Assembly: GCF_002443255.2 (NCBI RefSeq)
Contig: NW_019211454.1
Location: 25,310,782-25,374,781 of the forward strand
Length of the DNA: 64,000 bases
Reading direction: 5' to 3'
Source of the DNA: Varroa destructor
Lineage: Eukaryota; Arthropoda; Arachnida; Mesostigmata; Varroidae
Under the pieces are notes generated by a model. The model did no database searches. It worked only from the letters and a program-made list of their open reading frames with translations, and was not told where the DNA came from. The position numbers and the translations under genes were made by a program. Below, in pieces: positions 1 through 12,393 of this stretch; positions within the stretch are counted from its first letter, which is position 1; each line of letters starts with the position of its first letter.

Positions 1-3000
1 CCGCACAAACCTGAATTTACTGAAGATACCAACGGCAATATGAAGTAATATCTTCCAGCAATTGTTTTACAGAAAACCTAGCATCGAAGGACAAGACAAT
101 GATTTTAAGCGCGACCGCCAAAGCACCGAGGACCATCGGTCAAATTATCATAGGAGCTTCTTTACTTGGGCTGAGCTACCGACTGATATGTAGGCTGGTA
201 TTGCAATACTGGATGTAGTACGATTTATAGCAAATTAGATGAGAATTCAGAACGTAGTGCTAAACTTCGTCAAGATGCCGTCTATGCATAAAGGAAGCAT
301 TTTTGATGTCGAAGTCCCAGGTCGTAAGCAGATGTTGGTTTTCTAACGAAGCTTGAGCTCAACGTCTTCGACTAGGGCAGTCTTCCTCCCTATTCGATAT
401 TCCGCCGCAACAAACAGGTGCAAGTAGTATGGAGACTTTTTGCAAATACCATTTCCTTATTTCACTGCGGTCCATGCAGCTTCAATCACGTGGCACAGAA
501 GGACCCTTAAATCTAACAGAAGAAAAAGTAGAGTCAAACTATACTGTATTGAGCCTGCTTGACAACACGCAAAAGATAGGTAGGAGTAAGGACGCTTTAG
601 CTTATGTTTTCTCATCTCTCCGTCTGTATATACTGTCTTTATACGGTGACGCAAGGACCTCTTTATATATATAGAGTTAACCATGATACTATAGTGACAG
701 TGACAGCTCGATGCGTAAATCCTGTATTGGATGAAGCATCTACTAATAAAAGCACCACGGCTTGTTAGGTTGAAAAAGGAGGACATTTTAAATTTGCAAA
801 TGAGTCTCATGAGAAATTGTTTAGACCTGTGACGAAAATCGACATATTTTTTACGGATATTTGCTCTCAGTATTTAATGTACGCAAAAAATAAAACACTT
901 GCCCATTTTATTAGACTGATAACGTGGAAAAATGAGCGCGGCATAATTAGAGCGAGGATTAAAAGCGAAAACGTAAATATATTCGTTCTTCTTTGCTTCC
1001 ACTTATAGTAAAAATTGATCTTTCACGATAATCGCTGCCTAGCTGGATTCAACCACGTTAATAGGTGAATGCAGCTGGACCAGCGGCTGATTATTCTTAA
1101 GCAGATGTAATCTGAAATAGCTAAAACTATCTTTTTTGTAGCCTAGTCCAGGTGTTCTTCACCACAGCTTCATGAGTTAAGGTCGTCGTATTTTCAATAA
1201 TTGGAGGCAACTATAAACAGACTATGCATTTAACGACCTAGATTATGGAGCAGGCCAAAGCGCCCGTACGACAGCCCTCGATTCCGTCGACTTCACACAA
1301 TAAAAGTTATGGTGGAGAAGGTGCAGAAACTGCATCATTCATCTTACTCGTCGAACCTTGCTCCCACAGATGACCATTTTTCCAAAAACAATACAACTTT
1401 CTAATAGGACAACTACTTAGATACGAAATTTTATAGATTGTAGTACTTATAGATCAGCGAAATAAGTAAGTTACCATACATAATAATGATGTAATAATAA
1501 TAATAATTGAAAGTGGAAAAAAAAAATTATTTGTAAGAAAGTTCAAAAAAGGGAATTCAAAATCTCTTATTTAATACTAAACAGCCTAAGTTAAAAGTGG
1601 ATTAGTTGAAAGTATCGGGTCTATTCAAATGTTTCTAGAGTGGAAAATAACAAACAAACTTTTGTCCAGGGAGTTTAATCTGCGTCGCACGAGGGAAACA
1701 ATGTTCGTCGAATATCCTCCCAGAAATCGCTTGCAATATTCAGTGTTTTACTTCAATTTGAATCACGATGTCGCATGTGTACTTCAGCGCCAATTTTACG
1801 AATACAGTGCTTCGGGTCGCGGATCGTTTTCGGTGTTATTCTATATATTGTTCTTCAAATGGCCCCACGGAGAAAAACGGGTGGGATCGAATTGCAAAAC
1901 CCAGGTGGCCAATCGATGTCAACGCCACACGCCGAGATCAGCCATACTAAGGATATGGTTTCATACTGATTGATTGTTTCTCTCGCATCATGGCACGCAA
2001 TATACCACGACAGAATCTGATATTTACCAATACTGTCGCTTTATCACCATGTTCAAGGAAGAGAATGACATTGTTGCTCCGCAAGTCGCATCACACGATG
2101 ATTATTGGTCAGTGAAACGGATGCCCAACTCCCATGGCAGGGTTCTCCGAGACACGGATGCGCTAATTTTTGTGTATTGACATACCCGTCCAATTATAAA
2201 TGAGACATAGCTATTTAGCACAACGTCACCGTAAAAAAAAAAAACGCTAACAACAAACGGTGCTCCAAACGGCAACTTTTCGTCTATGACAAATGAATTA
2301 ACACTTGTCAACGAATCCTTGCTAGATGTCCTTGATATGCGCAAGCGAGATTAATCCGATGATCATAGTATTAAGTGAATACATATATAGTACTTATTCG
2401 ACCCAGAGGAAAATTTCTTCAGAAAACTCAATTCATCATCCACATATAGTTGCTAAGTGAGTGTACCTGTGGGAGACTCAGGCGGAAGTTAAGGCAAAAT
2501 GGGCATTTCGACAATTACGCTGGACTGGTAACGGACATACCATAATAACCCCACATTGCTAAAAAAGGCCGGCGTGACGCATACGTACCAAGGCCAGTGA
2601 GGTCCTTCTTCAAGTGCTGATCTTAGACAACTAAGCGAAACGCTATCGTCATCGCGATCGCTAAAAGAGTTCAACGGACGGGGCATACCAAACAGTGTTG
2701 ATTGAGCGGTAGATTTGTTCTATTATAATTAAGTACTGTGTTTATATTTTCAAAGGTTGCTAGTCCTTACTTGTTTTCAAACACAATAGAAATGGACGAA
2801 ATATTCGTAATTTCAGAATATACACAGGAATAAACTGTTCGCTGTTGTGTGACAACATACCAGCAAAAGGCTAGGGCTTTTATATCCTAATAGGGCCCTA
2901 ATTAGGATCGTAACATAACCCGACGCTTATCGATAAGTGGCTAGGACGGTCATTGCTTTAAACCGTGGCCAATACGATGGAAAAGAAAAGGCAATAACAA

Positions 3001-4088
3001 ACTGGTCAATAATCATATATTTTCGTAAAATCGTTGCACTAGTCCAAAAGGCTGTACATTATCTATGTCGCTCAGAGATACGATTTTATTTATAACGTTC
3101 AAATATAAATATGTACATCAAATAGGAGAACAGTCTTAGCCGAAATTTCCAATATAGGCATACAAATGCGCTTTACCATTTTTCTTGTCTCTTATATACC
3201 TATGTTTACAGAGGTAGAGGAAATCTATCTATTCAGTCATATGCACAGCAAACACGCGGCATTCTATATCGTAGTTCATTATATCGTTTCGTACCGCTCC
3301 TAGCATCGTGCCTTTGACCAGTAGCTTCGGTACAAAAAGTAGTCGTTGGTTTCTATTTTGGAGAAGTTTGCATGCGCATGGAATAGCTACATAATAATTG
3401 TAACGAGTTTCCTTTGGAAACGTCCATAATTTCCCCGCCACATGTTTACTAGTATGATTTACAAAGTATTCTTGTATCGATCGACTTCCATTGTGTGCTC
3501 CGTGTCTAATACCTAGACAAATAGCAATTGAAGCAATAGAACGAAGCGTGACAATGAAGTGGCGTTTTCGGGGTCCAGACGCGTGTCACATGCTCCATTA
3601 TACGTTTCATAAATGATAAACGATTGCCTGCATTTTGTAAGGGATCTAATAACGATGCAAGGAAATCACCTTTAAAATATGACAAGCTCCCACCACCGTC
3701 AAGCCATTCCAGTTTGACATTGTTTTAACGTCATCATCACCGTCGTCTGCGACCTATCGACCTATATACGTCCCCTATACAACAGTATATGCTTACTTAC
3801 TTTATGCTGAAAATTGTTTGTCTCTGAGTCGAAGAGCCAAGCCCCTCTTGGCATAACTACAAAATAGCTATTTTTAGAGTAGGTTAGATATGGTAATTAG
3901 ATATCGCCGCATCGGTACCTACGGGAACTGTATAAGTATGTAGCACTGTCTCCGTACAGTGAGAAGCAGGGTATGTATGTATACCTTACGCTATTAGGCT
4001 CAAAATGAGGGTCTTCATGGGCTAATACAGGCAATGCGTTATAGAGCTACAGCTCGAAGTGTATCCACGCGAATGGTTCACTGCTGAC
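1..4088. other. Gene-free stretch at the left edge
   Basis: No coding exon could be supported. Open frames here are short, lack recognisable domains and overlap each other on both strands. A TAA/ATA triplet run sits at about 1491-1508 and a poly-A run at about 2233-2243. The left end may carry the 3' UTR and downstream flank of the minus-strand gene that stops at 4089. Confidence 0.6.
3085..3090 (-). promoter_or_regulatory. Possible poly(A) signal for the minus-strand gene ending at 4089
   Basis: On the minus strand these six bases read AATAAA, about 1 kb downstream of the stop codon at 4091-4089. It is the nearest canonical hexamer I noticed below that stop. In AT-rich DNA a hexamer like this arises often by chance, so the link to the gene is only inference. 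Confidence 0.2.
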
Positions 4089-4733
4089 TCAGTTAGCGCA
4101 GTATGGATTCAGATCTTTATTGGGCAGTAGTTTATATAGGCCATCAGTGGATGTAGATTCCTTGAATTCTTCATCGAGTTGGCGAATGCCCTCCTGAACT
4201 TCCTGCGCCTTTGCAGTAAGTGCCAAAACAAAGAGCGCATCTTCATAACGCGCCCTAAGGTCACGCGCGTCGCTTTCCATCTGCAGTATTTCCGAGTCAG
4301 GGACAGGTCCTGGTCGATATTTATCAAAAATGTCTGCGCGCCATTTGGCATGAACACATGCGACAAGCTCCATGGCTTTCTCACATATCTCGCTTGAATC
4401 AATTTGCAATTGCTCAAGGCCGCAGTGTTCTTCGGCACTACAAACTATTCTCAAACTATCCTCGATAATGGGTCTGGCTGGCGATTTTATGCTTCTGGAA
4501 TCATGGCCACACGCACCTTGCCAGCTCGAAGGCTGTCTACTGCTCTCTCTCGTCGCTGGCTGTGATAGGTTCGACAGCATAATCCGATTAGGCCATTCTG
4601 CAAAGGGTTGTCCTCGTTCGATAACACGTTCTGGGTCAAAGTATTTCACGCGGATATGACGAAACGCAGATATTTGACCGCTTGCAACTGTCTGATTGTC
4701 ACATGACGGTTCATCGACGTACACGTCTCTGTC
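4089..4733 (-). CDS. Terminal coding exon of an unrecognised protein, C-terminal helical region
   Basis: This is a 645-nt open exon coding for 214 residues plus a TGA stop. It is preceded by a good acceptor, a pyrimidine-rich tract ending in TTTCAG. The intron frame carries a TGA just upstream, so the open frame begins close to the proposed acceptor. The first half is polar and Ser/Pro-rich and looks disordered. The second half, roughly residues 115-200, is rich in Glu, Ala, Leu, Lys and Arg, with segments such as EICEKAMELVACVHAKW and ESDARDLRARYEDALFVLAL that look strongly alpha-helical. The protein ends NKDLNPYCAN. I do not recognise the family. Composition and length argue for a real exon: its frame is open for more than 600 nt while neighbouring frames are interrupted. 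An alternative acceptor at 4728 would suit a different upstream exon model. Function unknown. Confidence 0.55.
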   Translation of the reverse strand, partial: DRDVYVDEPSCDNQTVASGQISAFRHIRVKYFDPERVIERGQPFAEWPNRIMLSNLSQPATRESSRQPSSWQGACGHDSRSIKSPARPIIEDSLRIVCSAEEHCGLEQLQIDSSEICEKAMELVACVHAKWRADIFDKYRPGPVPDSEILQMESDARDLRARYEDALFVLALTAKAQEVQEGIRQLDEEFKESTSTDGLYKLLPNKDLNPYCAN

Positions 4734-5010
4734 CTGAAAGACAATGTATCAGTGGCAAAAATCCTACATAGTTATACACATATCATATCGCGTAATGGGA
4801 AATAGCAGAACGTGCGTATCGGTGTTCTTTACGCACAATTAAAGCCAACTGTAGATGTAAGAAAATCGCTAACAGAACGTCTTTAAAACTCCGTTCGAGC
4901 TTACGTAAATGGCGATTTCCCATTTGTTTTTAAACGAGCGGAGCTCTTTGAGAGAAAGATCCGGAAGCCAATTTCAGTAGAACGTTTCGGCGAGGGAATT
5001 AATCGAATAC

Positions 5011-5092
5011 TGTTCCATTGTGAACTTCGTGTTTTTGATTCCTGCTTGTTATAGATAACAGCTTGTTTGCGGAGAAATGGTTTAACTCCTTC
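5011..5092 (-). CDS. Candidate internal exon of the unrecognised minus-strand gene
   Basis: The acceptor is good (a T-rich stretch ending AATACAG). Entering in phase 2, the exon reads R-KELNHFSANKLLSI and continues 27 codons to a weak GTATTC donor at 5010, leaving phase 0, which matches the terminal exon at 4733. A rival reading of the same exon uses another frame, starting EGVKPFLRKQAV, and runs to a much stronger GTAAGC donor, giving an exon of 5092-4905. That version leaves phase 2 and would need the secondary acceptor at 4728. If neither donor is used, the first frame stops at a TAA soon after VFD. The acceptor is believable, but frame and 3' end are undecided. Confidence 0.3.
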
Positions 5093-5174
5093 CTGTATTA
5101 CAAAATGATATATATATATACTCAACTGTAATCTACACACGGTTGGCATATAAAGCGAACTGGGAACTGACTAC

Positions 5175-5305
5175 CTATTGGTGGAATAGTTCGCTAGGTT
5201 GCCAGAGCTTCTACTGGGTTTTACCGAGTTGAGAGTTTTACGGAGAGAACTCCTACTGGTACTGAATGCTTCCCAAATATTACCATTATTATTGTCATCA
5301 ATCAC
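5175..5305 (-). CDS. Candidate internal exon, Ser/Asn-rich
   Basis: The exon is 131 nt (43 codons plus 2 nt). The acceptor ends CTCAGAGCAG and the donor is AG followed by GTAGTC. It reads VIDDNNNGNIWEAF and then a Ser/Arg/Asn-rich tail ending NLANYSTN. It enters in phase 0 and leaves in phase 2, fitting both the candidate exon before it (5980-5793, ending in phase 0) and the phase-2 entry of the exon starting at 5092. The phase agreement is the main support. No domain was recognised, and the sequence looks like a disordered linker. Confidence 0.3.
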
Positions 5306-5389
5306 CTGCTCTGAGCACCAGGATACGGTTATTTCAAAGATAATATATGGAATCGAATTCATTGTACCCATATGCATGTGAAAGCGCAA

Positions 5390-5417
5390 AATTTTTCGAA
5401 AAAAAATTCGAAAAATT
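5390..5417. repeat. Perfect 11-bp inverted repeat around a six-A loop
   Basis: The arms AATTTTTCGAA and TTCGAAAAATT are exact reverse complements separated by six A residues. It lies in the proposed intron between exons 5980-5793 and 5305-5175 of the unrecognised minus-strand gene. No function is evident. It could be a chance AT-rich palindrome. Confidence 0.7.
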
Positions 5418-5792
5418 AGCTTATCGTTTTCCAGCGTACCGTTGCGCTCGTTACGTGCAGCTGCACGATAACCATTGGTACAATCAGCCAACTTAATATA
5501 CCTAACGTTTATTTACATTATCTTCTTACGTGGTAAGCGTTATAAATAACTATTAATATACTAAGTAACATCTATTGAGTGTAACACTAGTATGCCAGTG
5601 CACTACGTATTCAAATGTTTGACGCCGGAATATGCATCTATGTATAGAAAACTATTTGTTCTTGTTTGAAGTACAACACAAATAGGCTGTAAGTTACTGA
5701 ACCCTTTTTCTCGATCATGAAGTTTATTTTTTCGTTATCCTCGCAAGTTCTTTCCGTGATAACCCCTTTTCCCACTAAACCCAAGATCACAC

Positions 5793-5980
5793 TAGGTAGT
5801 CCAGGTTGGAAAGCAAGCGTAGAGCGATTGGCCGCATGCAGTAGCGCTTTAGGTCAGCACCGGGCGTAAAGCTCGAGACACTTAGTGGACCGCTCGTTTC
5901 TGTGGACTTCTGCCTAGCCTTGCCCGCGTAGTACGTGTGTATATGCAATCGTGATATCGAATCAGAGGAAGAAAATTTGC
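5793..5980 (-). CDS. Candidate exon of the unrecognised minus-strand gene
   Basis: This 188-nt open segment is preceded by an acceptor ending TATGACAG and followed by a GTGTGA donor. It reads GKFSSSDSISRLHIHTYYAG, then a Ser/Thr-rich stretch containing GPLSVSSFTPGADLKRYC, and ends LLSNLDYL. It would enter with two bases of a split codon and leave in phase 0. An alternative acceptor at 6000 (after CTCTAG) would extend it by 20 nt in the same frame. The amino-acid composition is protein-like, but no family was recognised. Exons further upstream were not found. The chain 5980-5793, 5305-5175, 5092-5011, 4733-4089 keeps one reading frame throughout, which is why these entries are offered together. 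Confidence 0.3.
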
Positions 5981-6115
5981 CTGTCATAGCCAACTGTGGT
6001 CTAGAGCGTAACTAGATATGAAGACTGGAGATTCTTCTCGTGATAAGTCTGTTGACGACACTGGAAGCAAAACTGAAGTGACAACTTAAAAAAGAAAGAA
6101 AAAAACGAATAACCC

Positions 6116-6139
6116 AAAAAATAAATAAATAAATAAATA
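6116..6139. repeat. AAAT tetranucleotide microsatellite
   Basis: About five to six near-perfect copies of a TAAA/AAAT unit in an A-rich context. It is a simple sequence repeat; no gene is associated. Confidence 0.75.
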
Positions 6140-7594
6140 CAAATAGACTGATAAGTAGCCAGAAAAGGACATGATTTGACAGATGCGACATTCTTTTAGA
6201 AGGCATCGATTTAGACCTATTCCATAGCAAAAACAATGAGAGACATATTAAAACCATAATTAATCAAAAAAAAAAAAACAAAGCATTGGTTTTACAGTAG
6301 AAACACGTTAGCTCATGTCTCCCTGTGTGATTACATTGTATCTCACTGTATTTTGTCTAAGACAGAGCAAACGAAGAAAATCACGTGACATTCATCTATG
6401 AACATTGCGTAATGCAAACAAACGTCTGTTAGAGGACTTATATTTTACTATAGAACAACACGCACAAACAGATTGTTATTTTTTGGAAAACAGAAAGTTA
6501 ATCGTCTCCGTGCGGATATATATCCACACTTATATATACGGACATATAATAAATAAAATTCCAATGCGTAGTCTCCTCGATATTCTTTTCTATAATAGAT
6601 GTTTCTCCGCAAAAACACGGCTTGACGTGTGACAAAAAAATGTGTGTATCAAAACAAGACATTCTTGTCCGGGACCACTGATGTATGTTTAGATCCACAA
6701 GTATCGACATTTTTAGGAATATGCCCCAGTGCACTTGACGAAATATGCTTATTGCCAACGGGCTCTAAGTAATTTCTGTCCTTGTCAGACGATGAAAGAA
6801 TGACCCTCGATACAAATCCTGACCATAGTATATAATACGAAGAGTAAATCTGTCAAAGTCTCCCGTCGTTTACTTGCCGACTAATGTTCTCTTAGAATAA
6901 GTATGTTTTTCGGTCTTTCGGCAATCGTCTGTTTGGCTATTTGTTCCAGCTGTAATAATGCTAACTTGGGATTTTCGCGTTACGAAAGGCGTCGAACACA
7001 CAGATGTATGTACTTTTCAATTTTCCATAATGAAAAATCTGTAGCAACAAAGTAAGCAAGTAAGAATAAAGAAACGCATTTATCATATCTACAAATACTC
7101 GCAGATACCACTCGTCCCGCCGAGCTGATTTCAGAGTCGTTCAATATACGTCTCTAACATAAACATTTCTACAAATGACCCAGAGATCTCTAAATGCGTT
7201 ATATGTAGAATAACAAATGCAGTTTCGATCGAACTAACTTTTAATCTAGGCTTTATATTTGCAGAGGTATACAAGTGGTAAAAACAAATGTAGGTCTTCG
7301 CGTCGGTACTCAATCGGAAGTAATAGCTTTTAATGATGAAGTCAGTGGTTATCTTGTAATAATTTTAACAGTATAACGGTTAGATAATTTTGAGAAAATG
7401 ATAGTAACAGGAGACTTGCAAGTTACAAGACGATATACAGGAATGCTGCCTCGCTCGATAATCCGAGTATCGAAAAGATAAATTTCAGTAAAGGCCCACT
7501 TAATAAACAACTGCTGCATTTTTATCAAGATACAATGTATTTGCAACGAATTTTTTTATTCCGCTTCGCATGCAATCGGCCTACTCTTCCCAAT

Positions 7595-7617
7595 AACAAC
7601 AACAACAACAACAACAA
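7595..7617. repeat. AAC triplet microsatellite
   Basis: An uninterrupted run of about seven and a half AAC copies. It is the same unit that forms one arm of the hairpin repeat near 40.1 kb. Confidence 0.85.
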
Positions 7618-8195
7618 GCATGAATCGTGATGATTGGGATCAGGCAGTGTTACTACCTTTTTTTTGGGTGTGTATCATAGCGGACTCGATGCTAAGAGGA
7701 CCAATAGCGATATCTCTCCTTAAAAATCTTTCTCAGATAGAATGTCGTACACTCTATTCAATGGAACACATCATTTGTCGATTAATTGGTCCGGCAACAA
7801 ATACGTCGTCGAACATAGCCGTGTGTTTGGCACACCTCTGAAACGGGTTTTGCAGATCTGTGGAGATTACAGCCCATTCAATGTGTCTTGTCCAACGAAC
7901 GCGCATCTTCAAGAGCAAATCTGATAAACTCAAGTGACATACTAAGAAACGATATACCTCAGTTCAGAAGAAGGTGGTGAATCCTACTTCACATAGTAAT
8001 ACGTTCATGAGCCGACATCTCAGTGTATACTACATACGTACACGGATAGTCACTCGGCACCCAGCCAGTTTCAAATATATGAGTCTCTTTGAAGTGTTGA
8101 CTAGAAACTTGGACGGGATAAAAGCTCGCACGCCGCATCTTAATGATTAATTATATAATAATTATAATCTCAATAATTATAGCGCAATAATTATT

Positions 8196-8215
8196 TATAT
8201 ATATATATATATATA
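8196..8215. repeat. TA dinucleotide repeat
   Basis: A 20-base alternating TA run inside a wider AT-only region (about 8135-8225) rich in AATAATTATA-type words. Similar short TA runs occur near 34130-34151, 46736-46752 and 52107-52127. Confidence 0.8.
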
Positions 8216-11200
8216 AATAAAATATTGAAGCTATTCAATCGACTGGGTAGTTCGGTGGAAGTGCGTGGCGCATTTAGGTTGCGGCTTGTTAATATTAATT
8301 CATAAATAAAAGACTGCGATATCTACCTGTAAATGATAAATTATCAATTTTCGACTTACCATCCCGGATGAACTACCCGCTCATTGCGGCCAACGTGTCA
8401 CTCGGGGGGAAAAATACGATGAGCACAACGGTTCCATGCTTTCTATGACAAATGATCTGGCTAGTTTTTTCGTGGCCGAACAGCTTCGTAAATATAGCAG
8501 ATCTGTAGCGTCAGACTGTAGCCAATTCAGTGTCGATCTGAGCATGTACACGTGGATTTTTCATACGAACAGCGTCTTTTTATCTCGCATCATAACATAG
8601 ACGTCCACGAACACCTTCCTCCGCTAATAACATAGCACATATTGCTCGATATGCACGCAATATGCAAAGTGTCAACCCGATATCAGTCGTCTTTTTGCCT
8701 GAAGCCGAAAAGAAATTCTCTAGCGGATGGTGAGACTGCTAATGTTTGTTGCAGAGACAAAAAAATGCCAGTGTTTTTTTGTTTTTCATCACGACACAAC
8801 CTTTGGGTCTTTGTACAGACAAAACATACACATAATTACCTAGCATGAAATGAAGCAATTTATAGACATACACACCGTGTAAAAATGACGCTTTCGATTT
8901 CGCATTGGAGTATTATTGCTTGTAAGCTGTTTGAGCCATTGCGTATAGCTCTATATAAGGCAAACGATTCCGGTCCTTTCGGATTTATCATTGAAACTAA
9001 TCGTTATAGATGCGAAGCTAAAGACTCTTGAGACGCGAACTGAGGAAGATTTGCATGAAGCTGAAATGATCAACGAACGGTTCAACAGAACACGGTGTGA
9101 TACCAGTCATTTTTCAGGCCAGACACTGAATAATTCGATTATAGTTGTTTGATGACAGTTGTCATTTACGATACGCTACGTTTACATTTACAGCATCCGA
9201 CCTATACTATCATGTAACAGAGCAAATCTAATAGCTACACTTCGGTATTAGAGGTTGATTTCGTTCATTCGTGTCTCTATCGTCGTAGCGTATTTGTATA
9301 TGTGTAGCCTGCTATCACCGACCCTATGGGAACAGTACCTCTTTCTTATTGGCAAAGCAAAATTCAATCTAACGGAAAGCATATGGATTCAGTGTTTTCA
9401 ATTATAAGCTGATCTATTTGGTCGCTGTAAAGGCCATGTGATATCGTTTTCAAGTGACCGGTCAGAGTAAAGTTTTCACTTATCTCGTTGTATCCAAATT
9501 AGGACACGTCGTTTAATGGTCGCCTTGATCTGTGGATTACCACCCGAAGCAGTTCATGGTTTCAAATTGACCGTCTGTTTATTGTAAATCAAACGGAACA
9601 GAGGCTAGTATATATTTGCCTTCTGCCGTTTGCAAAATGTAAGTTCGTCACAAACTGTGATATTTATACGTTGGGCAGGCCATACACGGGTTATCTTGGA
9701 ACTCGGCATGCAGGCCTCTTAGCCACGGAAGCAAAAAGGGTCTATTCATTTTACCAGTTGTCTTCACAAAGGGAAGTAGTGAGCATCGGATATCGTCGAC
9801 TGCTGGACGGGCCTGTTTGTCTGTCGGTCGGCGTTCACGTCATTGACTGATGTTAGATCTCTTCTTTCTATATACAGAGTGGTGCGGCATAGTCCTTCAC
9901 TGCTTTTTTCTTTCGCTTCGTCCTAACATCGCGTCGAATTACACTTTGATGGCGTACATGCCTCGTTCTGCACGATACCACGCGAAATTCTTTTTTACCC
10001 GCTTCGACTTTACTTTTCGCAGTCAGCTGGTGTTGCCGCCAGCCCTTGATGGTTCGTCTAATGTTTGCAGCTCATATGTGAACTAGGAAGGACTTCTTAG
10101 ATGCAGCGGACTGTCACTACGCAGCCGTCACCATCCTGAGTCCGAGCCGACACTTGAGCCCGCCCATGATGTAGGCGGCTTGACGGTTTGTTATTCTCTT
10201 CAGCTACGGCTTTCAGCCGAAGTCTGCAGGGTTCCCATCCCCACATTAACTTCCCGCTGCCGCAGCCGCTTCATCCTGCAGCCCAAACCGCGGGGTTCTT
10301 TCCTCCTATTGCAGTGTTGCCGTTACAACTCGCATGCACAAAAAGACGTTCTTTTCGCAGAGGTCTTCAGCAGATCAGACGTTCTCTATGTTGAAGGTGA
10401 AGAGATCTGTTTCGAGCCACGTGCGGCCCTTAAAGCCTTGGCAGCCGTAAAGTCGGTGGCAAATTTTCAGTGGTTTTGTAAAGGGTTTGCTTACCGCATC
10501 CTGATGTCACTCAAGAGTTAAACGTATATTATGATAAATCACAAAGGACTGACAGGAGGCGTGCAGATAGACAAAGGTCTCGGTTACTAAACATTCATAA
10601 TCCATTTCCAACCGTCACTATATATGCATGTACGTCATGCTAATGCAACATCCCATTTTTTCTACTGGGTTTGAAGGCTTTGAGGAATTATGAAGGTATG
10701 TTGACATGGCATGCAAATTAGGAGTTTCACTTACTCTCACTATTAGTACTCATTATTACCATATATTAGCAATGACCTTTGAAATACTAGAAGAACAAAT
10801 TTAGCATATACACTGATATGTATAGTGAAATTATACTAAGATTTATGAAGATTCTGAATACTTGTGTAGTGTATGATCCATAGAGGGGACGGTTTTTTGG
10901 CAGATACACCCCAAACAGGGCGTCCTATACTTGCAGGGCAACATAGGTAGAAGGTATCGCGCACGCAGGTGGTTATTGAATGATGATTGATTATTACTGA
11001 ATAATGTTATAAAAGATAGGAACTATATAACAGTTAAGGCAATATTGTTTAATTAGTAATCCTAAATATCTTGATAATTGGGCCGCTGATATAGCTAACT
11101 ACGCTTTGCGATTATCCACCTATTTTGCAAACGTTCCGCATGTGGTTTTATAAGAACTATTTAAGTCGAAACTAAAAGAGAGAAGGGGACCATCAAAAGG

Positions 11201-12363
11201 TTGCCCGTTAAATCGCCTTAAGGTGGTTAGAGTTCGTGGAAGTCAGGAAAAAATCGGTTGCGAGAACGAGGATACGGCAGAACGGCAAAAGGGGCAGTGT
11301 TACTGAATATCGGTGAAGCCTTTCTATTGCGCCAACTTTCTTCTACCTCTAGGTTCTAGAAGTCGCCGATGCCTGCTAAAGGCGCTGGCTACGGCAGCGA
11401 CTCGGGCAGGAGTCGACGAAGCTGGCAGTGGAGACGTCGGCTGCGATATCGTGTCCGATTTTCCCAAATAGGATCGGAGCAGCTTGCGGCAGTGGTTGCC
11501 TCTATCCCGAAAAAGGGGGCCGGACATGGGGAGGAGAGAAAGAAGCGTTTGCAGAGACGTCTAAAAGGAGCCATAGAAGCCGTCTCAAAATGGGCGCGGT
11601 TCGCCTGTCAAAGTAGAGCACCACTCTTCCTCTCTACAGCCCCATCGAACGATATCTTCAGACGCAGATTCAAGACCAACCTTCACACTCGCGCCACCCA
11701 ACTTCCCCCTCTTGTACTGGCAATGGCGTAGTTATCAGCCAGCCGCTAGGGGATATGGCAGCAGAAACGGGAGTGGAGCCGTTAAAGGAGATGAAATAGG
11801 GGTGAAAAGGGAATCCAAGCACAGGCTCGCTTTAATACGGAGAGGTGGTTAGGCTTGACACCTCCATATGCGTCTAAGTGATTTCCTATAAAAAGTTTGA
11901 GTGAAAGCAGCTACGGCGGCGGAAGCAGCAATCACGGCGCTGCACCACATGGTCGCACTATCCACTTCACTGATACTGTCGACATAGTGCAACGCCGTCG
12001 TCTTTAAGCGGAACTATCGCTACCAGCGGTTCCCACGCTGCGAACAAACCGGTACTTCTTCTATCAAGTATTGGCAGGCTACAGCCAGCAATGAAAAAGC
12101 ATGGCAAGGAGAATTTCTTGCTAAATTTAACAACACAAAACAATGGGTAGATGGCTCGTCTTTTAGCCTCTTTCTTTTTGTATTAGTTCTATCATGAATA
12201 ACACATCGTTCGATGAAACAATTAGGAGAGTGAACTCTATATATACTACGAAGTTTCATTGAAGAAACAAGCGGAATCTGAATTGAGTGAAAAGAAAGTC
12301 CAACAAGTTAACTATAAATAAATCATATATTGATCTATTATCTTTCGATATATTAAAAGTTCT

Positions 12364-12393
12364 CCTCGCCTCACCTCACCTCACCTCACCTCA
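12364..12393. repeat. CCTCA pentanucleotide repeat
   Basis: Five perfect CCTCA copies follow one CCTCG variant. The unit differs from the common arthropod telomeric pentamer (CCTAA/TTAGG) by one base, but the array is short and interstitial and gives no telomere evidence. Confidence 0.85.

Noticed and set aside
10180..10521. 113-codon plus-strand frame
   Set aside because: No recognisable motif, an overlapping second frame, and no splice or poly(A) support.
11369..11731. 120-codon Arg-rich plus-strand frame
   Set aside because: Several other frames on both strands are open over the same GC-rich patch, and the Arg/Ala bias follows base composition rather than protein constraint.
12364..12393. 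CCTCA array considered as interstitial telomere repeat
   Set aside because: The unit differs from TTAGG/CCTAA and only five copies are present.
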